Notes: generated by a model not told the origin, from the sequence alone. Shown: positions 9,660-18,817, numbered from the stretch's first letter. The stretch is DNA of 64,000 nucleotides from Streptomyces sp. ASQP_92 (GCF_025399895.1 NZ_JAODUA010000001.1:1240001-1304000); one strand, 5' to 3'. Numbers and translations: made by a program.

Positions 9660-10931
9660 GTGACACAGCTGCCGGGCCTCCTCACGCAGTCCGCTCTCCT
9701 GGACGAGGCGATCCGCAAGGACTTCCCCTTGCTGGACCGTGTGGTCCACGACGGGAAGAAGATCGTCTACCTCGACTCCGCCGCGACCTCGCAGAAGCCG
9801 CGCCAGGTGCTCGACGCGCTCAACGAGTACTACGAGCAGCACAACGCCAACGTGCACCGCGGCGTGTACCTGGTCGCCGAGGAGGCCACGGCGCTGTACG
9901 AGGGCGCCCGTGACAAGGTCGCCCGGTTCATCAACGCGCCGAGCCGCGACGAGGTCATCTTCACCAAGAACGCCTCGGAGTCGCTCAACCTCGTTGCCAA
10001 CATGCTGGGTTGGGCCGACGAGCCCTACCGCGTGGACAGCGAGACCGAGATCGTCATCACGGAGATGGAGCACCACTCCAACATCGTGCCGTGGCAGCTG
10101 CTCGCGCAGCGCACCGGCGCGAAGCTGCGGTGGTTCGGCCTCACCGACGACGGCCGGCTCGACCTGTCGAACATCGAAGAGATCATCACCGAGAAGACGA
10201 AGATCGTCTCCTTCACGCTGGTCTCCAACCTGCTCGGCACCCACAACCCGGTCGACGCGATCATTCGCCGCGCACAGCAGGTCGGCGCGCTGGTCTGCAT
10301 CGACGCCTCGCAGGCCGCCCCGCACATGCCGCTGGACGTGCAGGCGCTCCAGGCCGACTTCGTGGCCTTCACCGGCCACAAGATGTGCGGCCCGACCGGC
10401 ATCGGCGTCCTGTGGGGCCGCCAGGAGCTCCTGGAGGACCTGCCGCCGTTCCTCGGTGGCGGCGAGATGATCGAGACGGTCTCGATGCACTCCTCCACCT
10501 ACGCTCCGGCGCCGCACAAGTTCGAGGCGGGCACGCCCCCGATCGCGCAGGCCGTGGGACTGGGCGCGGCCGTGGACTACCTGTCGGCGATCGGCATGGA
10601 CAAGATCGCCGCGCATGAGCACGCGATCACCGAGTACGCGGTCAAGCGCCTCCTCGAGGTGCCCGACCTGCGGATCATCGGCCCCACCACGGCCGAGGAC
10701 CGCGGCGCGGCGATCTCCTTCACGCTCGGCGACATCCACCCGCACGACGTGGGCCAGGTCCTCGACGAGGAGGGCATCGCCGTCCGCGTCGGCCACCACT
10801 GCGCGCGCCCGGTGTGCCTGCGCTACGGAATTCCCGCGACCACGCGAGCGTCTTTCTATCTGTACTCCACGCCCGCCGAGGTCGACGCCCTGGTGGACGG
10901 CCTGGAGCACGTACGAAACTTCTTCGGCTAG
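9660..10931 (+). CDS. sufS: Cysteine desulfurase SufS (group II)
   Basis: A 423-aa PLP enzyme that removes sulfur from cysteine and passes it, via a persulfide, to SufU. It shows the PLP Schiff-base lysine in AFTGHKMCGPTGIG, the conserved EMEHHSNIVPWQ His region, and the active-site cysteine loop HHCARPVCLRYG of group II enzymes. GTG at 9660 follows AGGAG by 6 bases. It is cotranscribed with sufU, which begins 11 bases after its stop. Confidence 0.96.
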   Translation: MTQLPGLLTQSALLDEAIRKDFPLLDRVVHDGKKIVYLDSAATSQKPRQVLDALNEYYEQHNANVHRGVYLVAEEATALYEGARDKVARFINAPSRDEVIFTKNASESLNLVANMLGWADEPYRVDSETEIVITEMEHHSNIVPWQLLAQRTGAKLRWFGLTDDGRLDLSNIEEIITEKTKIVSFTLVSNLLGTHNPVDAIIRRAQQVGALVCIDASQAAPHMPLDVQALQADFVAFTGHKMCGPTGIGVLWGRQELLEDLPPFLGGGEMIETVSMHSSTYAPAPHKFEAGTPPIAQAVGLGAAVDYLSAIGMDKIAAHEHAITEYAVKRLLEVPDLRIIGPTTAEDRGAAISFTLGDIHPHDVGQVLDEEGIAVRVGHHCARPVCLRYGIPATTRASFYLYSTPAEVDALVDGLEHVRNFFG

Positions 10932-10942
10932 GGGTTACCGAC

Positions 10943-11407
10943 GTGAAGCTTGATTCGATGTACCAGGACGTCATCCTGGACCACTACAAGCACCCGCACG
11001 GCCGGGGCTTGCGGGACGGTGACGCCGAGGTGCACCACGTGAACCCGACGTGCGGCGACGAGATCACGCTGCGCGTGAAGTACGAGGGTTCGCGCATCGA
11101 GGACGTCTCGTACGAGGGCCAGGGCTGCTCGATCAGCCAGGCCAGCGCCTCGGTCCTCAACGACCTGCTGGTCGGCAAGGAGCTGGCGGACGCGCAGCGC
11201 ATCCAGGAGACCTTCCTGGAGCTGATGCAGTCCAAGGGCCAGCTGGAGCCGGACGACGCGATGGAGGAGGTCCTCGAGGACGCGGTGGCCTTCGCCGGCG
11301 TCTCCAAGTACCCGGCCCGCGTGAAGTGTGCTCTGCTGAGCTGGATGGCGTGGAAGGACGCGACGGCCCAGGCTCTGGGAGACGTCGCCGAAAGGAAGAC
11401 GGCATGA
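10943..11407 (+). CDS. sufU: Zinc-dependent sulfurtransferase SufU
   Basis: A 154-aa IscU-like protein of the SufU type. The four zinc ligands are visible: Cys and Asp in NPTCGDEI, Cys in GQGCSISQASAS, and Cys in ARVKCALLSW. The SufU-specific insertion between the second and third ligand regions is present (KELADAQRIQETFLELMQSKG). It accepts persulfide from SufS. GTG at 10943 follows AGGGG. The stop overlaps the next ATG (ATGA). Confidence 0.94.
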   Translation: MKLDSMYQDVILDHYKHPHGRGLRDGDAEVHHVNPTCGDEITLRVKYEGSRIEDVSYEGQGCSISQASASVLNDLLVGKELADAQRIQETFLELMQSKGQLEPDDAMEEVLEDAVAFAGVSKYPARVKCALLSWMAWKDATAQALGDVAERKTA

Positions 11408-11742
11408 CCGAGAACGCACAGGCGGCGATCAAGCCGGCGACCGAAGAAGAGATCCGCGAGGCGCTGTACGACGTCGTCGACCCCGAACTGGGCATCGACG
11501 TCGTCAACCTCGGCCTCATCTACGGCATCCACATCGACGACTCCAACGTCGTCACGCTGGACATGACCCTGACGTCGGCGGCCTGCCCGCTGACCGATGT
11601 GATCGAGGACCAGGCGAAGTCCGCGACCGACGGCATCGCCAGCGAGCTGAAGATCAACTGGGTCTGGATGCCGCCGTGGGGCCCGGACAAGATCACGGAC
11701 GACGGCCGCGAGCAGCTGCGCGCGCTGGGGTTCAACGTCTGA
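11404..11742 (+). CDS. DUF59/MIP18-family metal-sulfur cluster assembly factor (SufT-like)
   Basis: A 112-aa single DUF59 domain: EEEIREALYDVVDPELGIDVVNLGLIY followed by MTLTSAACPLTD with the conserved cysteine, and the WMPPWGPDKIT end. Relatives assist Fe-S cluster maturation or delivery. It is the last gene of the suf operon, overlapping sufU by 4 bp, and a strong terminator follows 19 bases after the stop. Confidence 0.92.
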   Translation: MTENAQAAIKPATEEEIREALYDVVDPELGIDVVNLGLIYGIHIDDSNVVTLDMTLTSAACPLTDVIEDQAKSATDGIASELKINWVWMPPWGPDKITDDGREQLRALGFNV

Positions 11743-11760
11743 GTCCCGCCCACGAGTTGA

Positions 11761-11789
11761 GGCCCCCGGTACCGCTGGTGCCGGGGGCC
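11761..11789 (+). terminator. Terminator of the suf operon
   Basis: GGCCCCCGGTACC, loop GCT, then the complementary arm with one G-T pair gives a 13-bp stem, followed by TTCG. It lies 18 bases after the last suf gene. Confidence 0.85.
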
Positions 11790-11944
11790 TTCGCGTGGCA
11801 GGGTGCCGGGAACGGGTTCCGGGCGCCGCGGGCGGGCGGGCTGCTGCTCGGCTGACGTTCGTCCGCTGTACGTATCGCGTACGCCCGCGCGTGGCGGGGT
11901 GACCGGAACCTACTCGACGAGATCCCGCCGACGAGAGGCCACCC

Positions 11945-13336
11945 GTGCCGCATCACCCGCCGCTCCGCCGTACCAGGGCCGTCGCCGCCTCCGGTGTTCT
12001 CGCGCTGGCCGCGCTGGGGTGCAACGCCCCGGCGCACGCCGTTAGTTACGGCACCCCGACCATCGCGCTCTCGGCCTCCTACCTGTCCGGGGCCGTGGGC
12101 GCCACCGGCGACCCGGTGGTCACCGTGACCGTCGGGCAGAGCGGGGCCGACGCATCGGCGCTCACCGTGGCCGCCTCGGCGAGTTCCACGTCGTCCGTGG
12201 CGGGCACGGGGGACGTCCAGATCACGGGAAGCGGCGCCGGCCGGCAGCTGTCCGTGGCCGCGCGCGGGCGCGGCTACACCGACCTCACCGTCAAGGTCAC
12301 CGGACTCGGCGGCAAGAGCGCCACCAAGACGCTGCACTACGCCGCCTCCGCCGCCGTGCGGGGCGCCGCCGACACCCGTTACCTCACCGGCTCCAGCGAC
12401 GCCTCGGCCGCCGTGGACGTGGGCGGCGGCTATGCCGTCGTCGCCGACGACGAGTCCAACACGCTCCGCCTGTACGACCGTTCGTCCTCCGGGGCACCCG
12501 TGCGGACCTGGGACTTCAGCTCCGCCCTCGGCGTCACCAAGGAGATCGACATCGAGGGCGCGGCCCGCGTCGGCAACACCATCTACTGGACCGGCTCGCT
12601 CGGCAACAACAAGGACGGCGCGTACAAGGCGGACCGCAACACCGTCTTCACGACCACCGTCACCGGCTCGGGCGCCTCCACCCAGCTCGCGGTCGGCCGC
12701 TCGTACAAGAAGCTGCGGGACGACCTCGTCGCCTGGGACCACGCCAACGGGGACCGCTTCGGCTTCGCATCCGCGACCGCCGACGGCCAGGCGCCCAAGC
12801 AGATCGACGGGTTCAACGTGGAGGGACTGGAGTTCGCGCCCGGCTCCACCAGCACCGCCTACATGGGGTTCCGGGCGCCGCTCGCGCCGCCCGTCGACGG
12901 CGGCAAGGCGCTGATCGTGCCCGTCACCAACATGGACAAGGTCCTCGCGAGCGGCGCCAAGCCGGTGTTCGGCACCGCCATCCAGCTCGACCTCGGCGGG
13001 CTCAGCATCCGCGACATCCGCAAGAACGCCGCCGACCAGTATCTGATCGTGGCCGGCTCCTGGGCCGCGGACGACAACTCCGACCCGTACGCCGTCTACT
13101 CCTGGGACGGGCTCGCCCAGCACGCCCCCGTCAAGCGGGCCGACCTGCCGACCAGCGACCCGGGCGGCTGGGAGGCCGTGGTGGCCGTGCCGGACCTCGA
13201 CCAGCCGGGCGCCAAGGCACAGTTCATCACCGACGACGGCTCGGCCGACCTCTACGGCGACGGCACCGACGCCAAGGACCTCACCCACCCCGAGTGGAAG
13301 AAGTCCCGGGCCACGTGGTTCACGCTGAACGGCTGA
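11945..13336 (+). CDS. Secreted protein of unknown function (DUF3616-like / beta-propeller-like)
   Basis: A 463-aa protein with a signal peptide: RRTR, then AVAASGVLALAALGC, with cleavage expected at AHA-VS. Residues 35-130 are Ser/Thr/Ala-rich and Ig-like. The rest contains repeated beta-strand blocks (GYAVVADDESNTLRLYDRS, GFNVEGLEFAPGSTSTAYMGFRAPL) that resemble DUF3616 or esterase-like propellers. GTG at 11945 follows GAGAGG. It is convergent with the membrane protein at 13343, only 6 bases apart. Enzymatic role is unknown. Confidence 0.75.
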   Translation: MPHHPPLRRTRAVAASGVLALAALGCNAPAHAVSYGTPTIALSASYLSGAVGATGDPVVTVTVGQSGADASALTVAASASSTSSVAGTGDVQITGSGAGRQLSVAARGRGYTDLTVKVTGLGGKSATKTLHYAASAAVRGAADTRYLTGSSDASAAVDVGGGYAVVADDESNTLRLYDRSSSGAPVRTWDFSSALGVTKEIDIEGAARVGNTIYWTGSLGNNKDGAYKADRNTVFTTTVTGSGASTQLAVGRSYKKLRDDLVAWDHANGDRFGFASATADGQAPKQIDGFNVEGLEFAPGSTSTAYMGFRAPLAPPVDGGKALIVPVTNMDKVLASGAKPVFGTAIQLDLGGLSIRDIRKNAADQYLIVAGSWAADDNSDPYAVYSWDGLAQHAPVKRADLPTSDPGGWEAVVAVPDLDQPGAKAQFITDDGSADLYGDGTDAKDLTHPEWKKSRATWFTLNG

Positions 13337-13342
13337 TCCGGG

Positions 13343-14512
13343 CTACCAGGTGCCCATCGGGCCGGCCGGCTCCTTCGGGATGCCTGCCGCGTCCGCCAGC
13401 GCCAGGGCCAGGTCCTCACGGCGTATGCGCTGGTCGATGTAGAGCAGACCGGTGGCGAGCTGGGGCAGCGTGGTCGACACGAACTGGCTGATCACCATGC
13501 CGGCCAGATACATCACCACGAAGATGGTGATGGCCAGGGCCACGCTGCCGGTCGAATCGTCGGCCAGCATCAGGGGCATCGTCGCGAACATCCCGCCGTA
13601 GGTGAGCGGCAGTTGGACGAAGTAGCCGATCACGCCGCTGATCATGACGACGAGGATCAGGATGCCGAAGGTCCGCCACCAGACGCCCCTGACCAGATGG
13701 GCCGAGCGGCGCAGCGCCTCCAGGGGCCGCTGGTTCTCCAGCACCGCGATCGCCGGGGCGAAACCGAAGCGCACCCACAGCCAGGTGCCGACCGGTGTCA
13801 GCACGAGGGCGCCCAGGGCGAACAGGAGCAGCGGCAGGGACGACGGGGCATGGTGACGGGAGGCCGACAGGAACATCGCCATCGGCACCACCACCAACAG
13901 CAGCGTCATGCCCATCAGGGCCGCGCACTGGACCGCGACCGTGCCGAGCACGGCGGGGAACCTGGACCACGCCCTGCGCCACACGGCGGAGAAGGTGCTG
14001 CGGCGGCCCAGGACCGCGTCCTGGAGCACGGCCGGGACGGCCGAGCACAGCAGGGCCATCGCGACGAGCCACATCACCATCGCGAAGATCACGACGGCAG
14101 ACCCGGCGATCACCACCGGCTGCACGTCGGAGCGCGCCGGGACCACCCGGTAGGTGGAGTTGACGACATGGTCGAGGTGGCGGAGATGGTCGTACACGGC
14201 GGCCACGGCGATCGCGGCCGCCCCGCCCATCAGCAGCGCCGCGAGGCCGTACGCCACGACGGCCATCCCGAAGAGCTGCTTCCAGTGGCGGCCCAGGGCC
14301 GAGAAGGACCCGCCGAGTATGTCGCCGAGGTTCAGCGGCCTGAGCGGAATCACGCCCGGCTTGGGGGGAGGCGGCATCCAGCCACCGGCCCAGCCCGGCC
14401 CCCACCCCGGCGGCGGTCCGGGCGGCCCGCCCTGAAAGCCCGGGCCCCAGCCCGGCGGCGGTCCCGGCGGCCCGCCCTGGCCACCCGGCCCCCACCCCAT
14501 GTCCTGCGCCAC
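13343..14512 (-). CDS. Polytopic membrane protein with Pro/Gly-rich N-terminus (glycerophosphodiesterase membrane-domain-like)
   Basis: A 389-aa protein. Residues 1-52 are a Gly/Pro/Trp tail with two GPGxQGGPPGPPPGWGPG repeats, probably a disordered cytoplasmic region. Then LRPLNLGDILGGSFSALGRHWKQLF leads into about six helices with RRAWSRFPAVLG and VLENQRPLEALRRSAHLVRGVWWRTF, features of the GDPD-type membrane-domain family in Streptomyces. GTG at 14512 follows GAGG. It ends near the 3' end of the secreted protein gene. The substrate or partner is unknown. Confidence 0.75.
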   Translation of the reverse strand: MAQDMGWGPGGQGGPPGPPPGWGPGFQGGPPGPPPGWGPGWAGGWMPPPPKPGVIPLRPLNLGDILGGSFSALGRHWKQLFGMAVVAYGLAALLMGGAAAIAVAAVYDHLRHLDHVVNSTYRVVPARSDVQPVVIAGSAVVIFAMVMWLVAMALLCSAVPAVLQDAVLGRRSTFSAVWRRAWSRFPAVLGTVAVQCAALMGMTLLLVVVPMAMFLSASRHHAPSSLPLLLFALGALVLTPVGTWLWVRFGFAPAIAVLENQRPLEALRRSAHLVRGVWWRTFGILILVVMISGVIGYFVQLPLTYGGMFATMPLMLADDSTGSVALAITIFVVMYLAGMVISQFVSTTLPQLATGLLYIDQRIRREDLALALADAAGIPKEPAGPMGTW

Positions 14513-14695
14513 CGCAACCTCGCTCTTCCCGTACGTCTCCGTACGTCCCGTCCCCTGATCGATCGCCTTACCGTAAGCCCGCGCGACCTGCGGGTACGGT
14601 CGGGGGGCATGCTCTGTGACCAGGCCGGAACAACGGGAACCCGATGGAGAGCGGGCCGCGCTGGGCCCCGGCGGCGCGGCGCACCGGGCGGGGCT

Positions 14696-15577
14696 TCAGG
14701 CGCCGGCGCGCAGGACCGCCGAGAGCGCGGCCCGCACGCTCGCTTCGATGTCGGTGATCGGATAGAGCGCCTCGATCACCGTGCGGTCCCGGTCGACCAC
14801 CAGGGTCAGGCGCTTGAGCCGGCTCACCCCCGCTGTGCGGAAGGTGGGCAGGCGCAGCGCCGCCGTCAGATCGAGGCCGGCGTCCGAGAGCAGCGGGAAG
14901 CGCAGGGCCTCCTTGTCGGCGAACGCCCGCTGCTCGTCCGGGCGTTGGGTCGACACCCCGCGCACGCTCGCGCCCGCGGCGGTGAACCGGGCGAGCTGGT
15001 CGCGGAAGGTGCAGGACTCCAGGGTGCAGCCGCGCGCGCCGGGAATCCCGGCCCAGCCGGGCGGGTAGGACTCGGCGCGGGCGTAGGCGCCGGGGAAGCA
15101 GTACAGGACCGTGTACGGCGTCGAGGAAGCCACGGGGTCGGTCAACTCCCCGTCGAAATCCGTCAGTTGAAGCTCCGGCACCCGGGTGCCGACGAGCTCC
15201 CGGACCCGCTCGGTCTCGCCCGAGGTCTCGGTCGAGGTGGCCATCGTCTCTCCTTCTCCCAGCACCCAGGTGTCTCCCCAGTCCTGGAGTGCGATCAGTA
15301 CGGGCAGCAGGGCGCGGCCGCGCGGGGTGAGCCGGTACTCGTGGCGCACCGGGCGCTCCTGGTACGGCTCGCGCATCAGGACCCCGCACTCCACCAGCAG
15401 CTTCAGGCGTTCGGCGAGGACCTTGCGGGACATGCCGAGCTCCCGCTGGAGCGCGTCGAACCGGTGCACGCCGCGTGCCGCGTCGCGCACGATCAGCAGG
15501 GTCCACCAGTCGCCCACCACGTCCAGGGCCTGGGCGATGGCGCAGTGTTCGTCGTCGAGTCGGGTGCGTTGGGGCAT
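14696..15577 (-). CDS. HxlR-family regulator fused to a PrxQ/BCP-type peroxiredoxin
   Basis: A 293-aa two-domain protein. Residues 1-115 are a winged-helix HxlR domain (CAIAQALDVVGDWWTLLIVRDAARGVHRFDALQRELGMSRKVLAERL). After a Ser/Thr/Glu linker (about 122-137), residues 140-290 form an AhpC/TSA domain of the PrxQ/BCP type with GCTLESCTFRDQLARF, where the first Cys is peroxidatic and the second, five residues on, resolving. Both are intact. A loop of about 16 extra residues precedes them. ATG at 15577 follows AAGGA; longer in-frame starts lack support. It is divergent from the MFS gene at 15920 and likely controls it in a redox-dependent way. Confidence 0.88.
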   Translation of the reverse strand: MPQRTRLDDEHCAIAQALDVVGDWWTLLIVRDAARGVHRFDALQRELGMSRKVLAERLKLLVECGVLMREPYQERPVRHEYRLTPRGRALLPVLIALQDWGDTWVLGEGETMATSTETSGETERVRELVGTRVPELQLTDFDGELTDPVASSTPYTVLYCFPGAYARAESYPPGWAGIPGARGCTLESCTFRDQLARFTAAGASVRGVSTQRPDEQRAFADKEALRFPLLSDAGLDLTAALRLPTFRTAGVSRLKRLTLVVDRDRTVIEALYPITDIEASVRAALSAVLRAGA

Positions 15578-15654
15578 GCGCCCATCCTTTCGCGATCGCA
15601 CGCGGGCCTGACGCGGGTCCGGTTCGTCGGCGACGCGGCCGGCACTCGACGACC

Positions 15655-15752
15655 GGTGCCGGTAGTCGGCAGTCGGTGGTCGGTGGTCGGCGGCTGTCAT
15701 CTGTCAGCTGCCAGCCGTCAGTTGTCAGCAGTCAGCAGCCAGCGTCCGCTGT
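15655..15752. repeat. Degenerate GTCAG/GTCGG short-unit repeat
   Basis: About 100 bases built from variants of a 6-8 base unit: GGTAGTCGGCAGTCGGTGG, then GTCATCTGTCAGCTGCCAG and GTCAGTTGTCAGCAGTCAG. It resembles slippage-generated simple sequence. It lies between the divergent HxlR-PrxQ and MFS genes. Confidence 0.7.
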
Positions 15753-15787
15753 CCGCCGATGCCCGAGCCGCTGACAGCGGGCGTCGG

Positions 15788-15833
15788 TTGACCTGCCGAA
15801 AACATGCTGCCATAGTCCGTTCCCATAAGGAAC
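15788..15833 (+). promoter_or_regulatory. MFS promoter with GTTCC-N5-GGAAC operator
   Basis: TTGACC (15788-15793), a 17-base spacer and CATAGT (15811-15816) fit a housekeeping promoter. The inverted repeat GTTCC-CATAA-GGAAC (15819-15833) covers the predicted +1 (about 15823), a position suited to repression by the divergent HxlR-PrxQ regulator. Confidence 0.6.
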
Positions 15834-15919
15834 TCACCTGGAACCTGTGCGGGTGGACCCGCTCGGAGGGACCCGGGCGGGTCCAGCGGCCCGGGTCCGA
15901 GCTCGGGGGGCGGGGCGGA

Positions 15920-17152
15920 GTGAAGACACTGCGCGCGGTGCCGAAGACGGTCCAACTGCTGTGCTGCGGAATCTTCTTCAACGCGATCGTCAGCTTCACC
16001 TTCATCTATCTCTTCGTCTGGCTGACGGGCCCACGCGGACTCACCCCCGCCCAGGCCGGATTGATCAGCGGCATCGGCGGCCTCGGCCTGGTGGCCGGAA
16101 ACTTCACCGGCGGATGGTTCGGCGACCACTACGGACATCGCCGAGCCCTGCTCGCGGGTGCCGCCGTCAGCGGCAGCGTCCTGTCCGTCATCGCCCTGCT
16201 CCCGGTCGCCGCCCTCTTCGTGGCGCTGCCACTGGCCCAGTACGCGTCCGGTGTGGTCAGATCCGCGAGCGCCGCGCTCGTCGCGGTCGGCGTCGCCAAG
16301 GGCAGCCGCCGCCAGGGCTTCGCGGTCATGCGCTTCGCCAGCAATGCCGGGTTCACCGTCGGGCCGCCGCTCGGCGCCCTGGTCGCGGCCCGCTTCTCCT
16401 ACGGCTGGCTCTTCGTCGCCGACGGCATCGGCACGCTGCTCTTCGCGCTGTACGCCTCGCGGGTGCTGCCCGGCCACGGCGCCGTCCGGTCGCCCGGGCC
16501 GCGTGCCGCGTCCGCGCCCGGCCTGCTCGGAGAGCTGAGGGCGCGGCCCGCCGTGCTCGTCCTGCTCGCCGCGATCGTCTGCGTCGACCTCGTCTACCGC
16601 CAGCAGTACTCCACCCTGCCCGTCTTCCTCGGCGACCACGGTCTCGACGCCCGGGTGTACGGCTGGCTCATCGCCATCAACGGCGGCATCATCCTGTGCC
16701 TCGAACTCCCCGCCGCGCACGCCCTGCGCCGCCGCGCCCCGCTCCCGGTGATCGGCTCGGGACTGCTCCTGGTCGGACTCGGTTACGCCGCACTCGTCCC
16801 CAGCGCCTCGCTCGGCGCGGCCGTGGCCCTGATGGTGCTGCTCACCCTCGGCGAGATCCTCTACAAGACCACCGCCACCGCGTACGTCGCCGACCAGGCG
16901 CCCGCCCATGCCCAGGGCCGGTTCCAGAGCCTGTACGCGGGCGCCTCCATCAGCGGACAGGCGCTGGCCCCGCCGCTGGGCGGCGCCCTGTACGCCTGGG
17001 CACCCGGACTGCTGTGGCCCCTGTGCGCGCTGCTGGCCGCGCTCGCGGGCCTGGCCGTGCTGGGGGCACGGCGGCTGCCCGGGCGGCCGGGCGGGGCGGA
17101 CACGGGACCGTCACTTGAGACCGGTTCGCCCCGGCGGGCCGTGGCCGGTTAG
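15920..17152 (+). CDS. MFS transporter (multidrug-efflux type)
   Basis: A 410-aa protein with 12 predicted helices and the MFS loop 2-3 motif [14 protein letters not shown]. The second half begins after a short Pro/Ala-rich cytoplasmic loop (residues 190-205). [12 protein letters not shown] and [19 protein letters not shown] are typical of Streptomyces exporters of this group. GTG at 15920 follows GGGGCGGA. Its upstream region carries a promoter overlapped by an inverted repeat facing the HxlR-peroxiredoxin gene, so redox-responsive control is likely. The substrate is unknown. Confidence 0.85.
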   Translation: MKTLRAVPKTVQLLCCGIFFNAIVSFTFIYLFVWLTGPRGLTPAQAGLISGIGGLGLVAGNFTGGWFGDHYGHRRALLAGAAVSGSVLSVIALLPVAALFVALPLAQYASGVVRSASAALVAVGVAKGSRRQGFAVMRFASNAGFTVGPPLGALVAARFSYGWLFVADGIGTLLFALYASRVLPGHGAVRSPGPRAASAPGLLGELRARPAVLVLLAAIVCVDLVYRQQYSTLPVFLGDHGLDARVYGWLIAINGGIILCLELPAAHALRRRAPLPVIGSGLLLVGLGYAALVPSASLGAAVALMVLLTLGEILYKTTATAYVADQAPAHAQGRFQSLYAGASISGQALAPPLGGALYAWAPGLLWPLCALLAALAGLAVLGARRLPGRPGGADTGPSLETGSPRRAVAG

Positions 17153-17162
17153 GTTTTGGGTC

Positions 17163-18155
17163 ATGACCGACACGACTACCGCTACGACCGGCGCCGCGGC
17201 CGCCGGACTCGCCACCATCGCCGCCGACGGCACCATCCTGGACACCTGGTTCCCCGCCCCCGAGCTCGTGACCGTGGCCGAGCCCGGCCCGGCCGGCACC
17301 GAGCGCCTCTCCGCCGAGCGCGCCGCCGAACTGCTCGGCGCGGGTGCGCTGAAGGCCGTCGGCGCCGACGAGCGCCGCGGGGTCGAGGTCGTCGCCGTCC
17401 GCACGGTCATCGCCTCGCTCGACGACAAGCCGCTGGACGCGCACGACGCCTACCTGCGGCTGCACCTCCTCTCGCACCGGCTCGTCAAGCCGCACGGCCA
17501 GAACCTCGACGGACTCTTCGGGCTGCTCGCCAACGTCGCCTGGACCTCGCTCGGCCCGGTCGCCGTGGACGACGTCGAGACCGTCCGCCTCAACGCCCGC
17601 GCCGAAGGGCTGCACCTCCAGGTGACGTCCATCGACAAGTTCCCGCGCATGACGGACTACGTCGCCCCGAAGGGCGTACGCATCGCCGACGCCGACCGGG
17701 TGCGCCTCGGGGCCCACCTCGCCGAGGGCACGACCGTCATGCACGAAGGCTTCGTCAACTTCAACGCCGGCACGCTCGGCACGTCCATGGTCGAGGGGCG
17801 CATCTCGGCCGGCGTCGTCGTGGGTGACGGCTCCGACATCGGCGGCGGCGCGTCCACGATGGGCACGCTCTCGGGCGGCGGCAACGTCCGCATCGTCATC
17901 GGGGAGCGGTGCCTGGTGGGGGCCGAGGCGGGCGTCGGGATCGCGCTCGGCGACGAGTGCGTCGTCGAGGCGGGGCTGTACGTCACGGCCGGTACGCGCG
18001 TGACGATGCCGGACGGGCAGATCGTCAAGGCGCGGGAGCTGTCGGGGGCGTCCAACATTCTGTTCCGGCGGAACTCCGTGACGGGGGCGGTCGAGGCGCG
18101 GCCCAACAACGCGGTGTGGGGCGGGCTGAACGAGGTGCTGCACGCGCACAACTAG
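17163..18155 (+). CDS. dapD: 2,3,4,5-tetrahydropyridine-2,6-dicarboxylate N-succinyltransferase (DapD)
   Basis: A 330-aa enzyme of the succinylase branch of lysine/diaminopimelate synthesis. The C-terminal half has the left-handed beta-helix hexapeptide pattern ([33 protein letters not shown], then [20 protein letters not shown]), and the family end [12 protein letters not shown] is present. Length and sequence match the actinobacterial DapD group. ATG at 17163 has no ribosome binding site; TAGGTT, which overlaps the MFS stop codon, lies exactly 7 bases upstream, suggesting a leaderless message. Identification is firm. Confidence 0.93.
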   Translation: MTDTTTATTGAAAAGLATIAADGTILDTWFPAPELVTVAEPGPAGTERLSAERAAELLGAGALKAVGADERRGVEVVAVRTVIASLDDKPLDAHDAYLRLHLLSHRLVKPHGQNLDGLFGLLANVAWTSLGPVAVDDVETVRLNARAEGLHLQVTSIDKFPRMTDYVAPKGVRIADADRVRLGAHLAEGTTVMHEGFVNFNAGTLGTSMVEGRISAGVVVGDGSDIGGGASTMGTLSGGGNVRIVIGERCLVGAEAGVGIALGDECVVEAGLYVTAGTRVTMPDGQIVKARELSGASNILFRRNSVTGAVEARPNNAVWGGLNEVLHAHN

Positions 18156-18518
18156 CCGGAGCCGCCCGGCAGTCGGCGTCACCGGGGGCCACCCCCGGAC
18201 CCCTGCCGGGCCCCACCCCGGGCTGCCCCCCTGGGGGCTCCGCCCCCAGCCCCCCCATGGGGTTTGCCCACCCACCCGCCCGTGACGGGCATGAAAAGGC
18301 CGGGCTCCAGGGGCTCCGCCCCTACCCCCGCCGGGGCTCCGCCCCCTGGACCCCCGTGGGGTTTGCCCACCCACCCGCCCGTGACGGGCATGAAAAGGCC
18401 GGACCCCAGGGGCTCCGCCCCTACCCCCGCCGGGGGCTCTGCCCCCTGGACCCCCGTCCGCCCTCCGCAAGGACGAACCCGCCGAGCTTCCCACCTCCCC
18501 CCAGTCGGCCGCCCTTAA
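18156..18518. repeat. GC-rich intergenic repeat block with 99-bp tandem duplication
   Basis: After dapD come hairpin modules of the type GGGGCTCC-GCCCC. A unit starting GGTTTGCCCACCCACCCGCC and including GTGACGGGCATGAAAAGGCC occurs twice, from 18261 and from 18360 (period 99), each followed by AGGGGCTCCGCCCCTACCCC. The same CCCACCCACCCGCCCGTG core recurs at about 34.0-34.2 kb and, inverted, at about 42.2-42.3 kb. No gene is present. Confidence 0.85.
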
Positions 18519-18817
18519 GGGGCGCGGGGAACTGCGCGACCAGCCACGCGCGGGGCGCGGCCGAAAGCGGGTCAGGGGCGCGGGGAACTGCGCAAACACC
18601 CGGCACGGCCCGCAGGCCAACGGCGGCCCAGGGGCGCGGGGAACTGCGCGAGTACCCGGCACGGCCTGCGGGCGAAGGGGGTCAGGGGCGCGGGGAACTG
18701 CGCAAACACCCGGCACGGCCCGCAGGCCAACGGCGGCCCAGGGGCGCGGGGAACTGCGCGAGTACCCGGCACGGCCTGCGGGCGAAGCGGGTCAGGGGCG
18801 CGGGGAACTGCGCAAAC
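18518..18817. repeat. Array of six GGGGCGCGGGGAACTGCGCG-type repeats with 110-bp tandem period
   Basis: Six copies of AGGGGCGCGGGGAACTGCGC start at about 18518, 18574, 18630, 18684, 18750 and 18794. Two copies plus spacers form a 110-bp unit (18571-18680) repeated almost exactly at 18681-18790, with a third partial unit after it. The last copy encodes the C-terminus of the dapA-like gene on the other strand. Confidence 0.9.

Larger units (their letters stand above)
15578..15919. other. Regulatory intergenic region between HxlR-PrxQ and MFS genes
   Basis: A non-coding stretch of about 340 bases. It contains a simple-sequence stretch (15655-15752) and the MFS promoter and operator (15788-15833). 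The rest shows nothing recognisable. Confidence 0.7.

Noticed and set aside
15655..15752. Possible CRISPR-like array
   Set aside because: Units are 6-8 bases, degenerate and without spacers of constant length; no cas genes are present.
13613..15919. Plus-strand open frame extending more than 2 kb upstream of the MFS start
   Set aside because: It is antisense to the membrane protein and HxlR-PrxQ genes; MFS homology begins only at the GTG at 15920.
16950..18716. Long minus-strand open frame (588 codons) opposite dapD and the repeat block
   Set aside because: It is antisense to dapD and the MFS gene and reads through intergenic repeats; its composition is that of a GC-rich shadow frame.
18518..18817. 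Regularly spaced repeats resembling a CRISPR array
   Set aside because: Spacers are themselves repeated and GC-rich, the same element occurs in four unlinked places in both orientations, and no cas genes are present.
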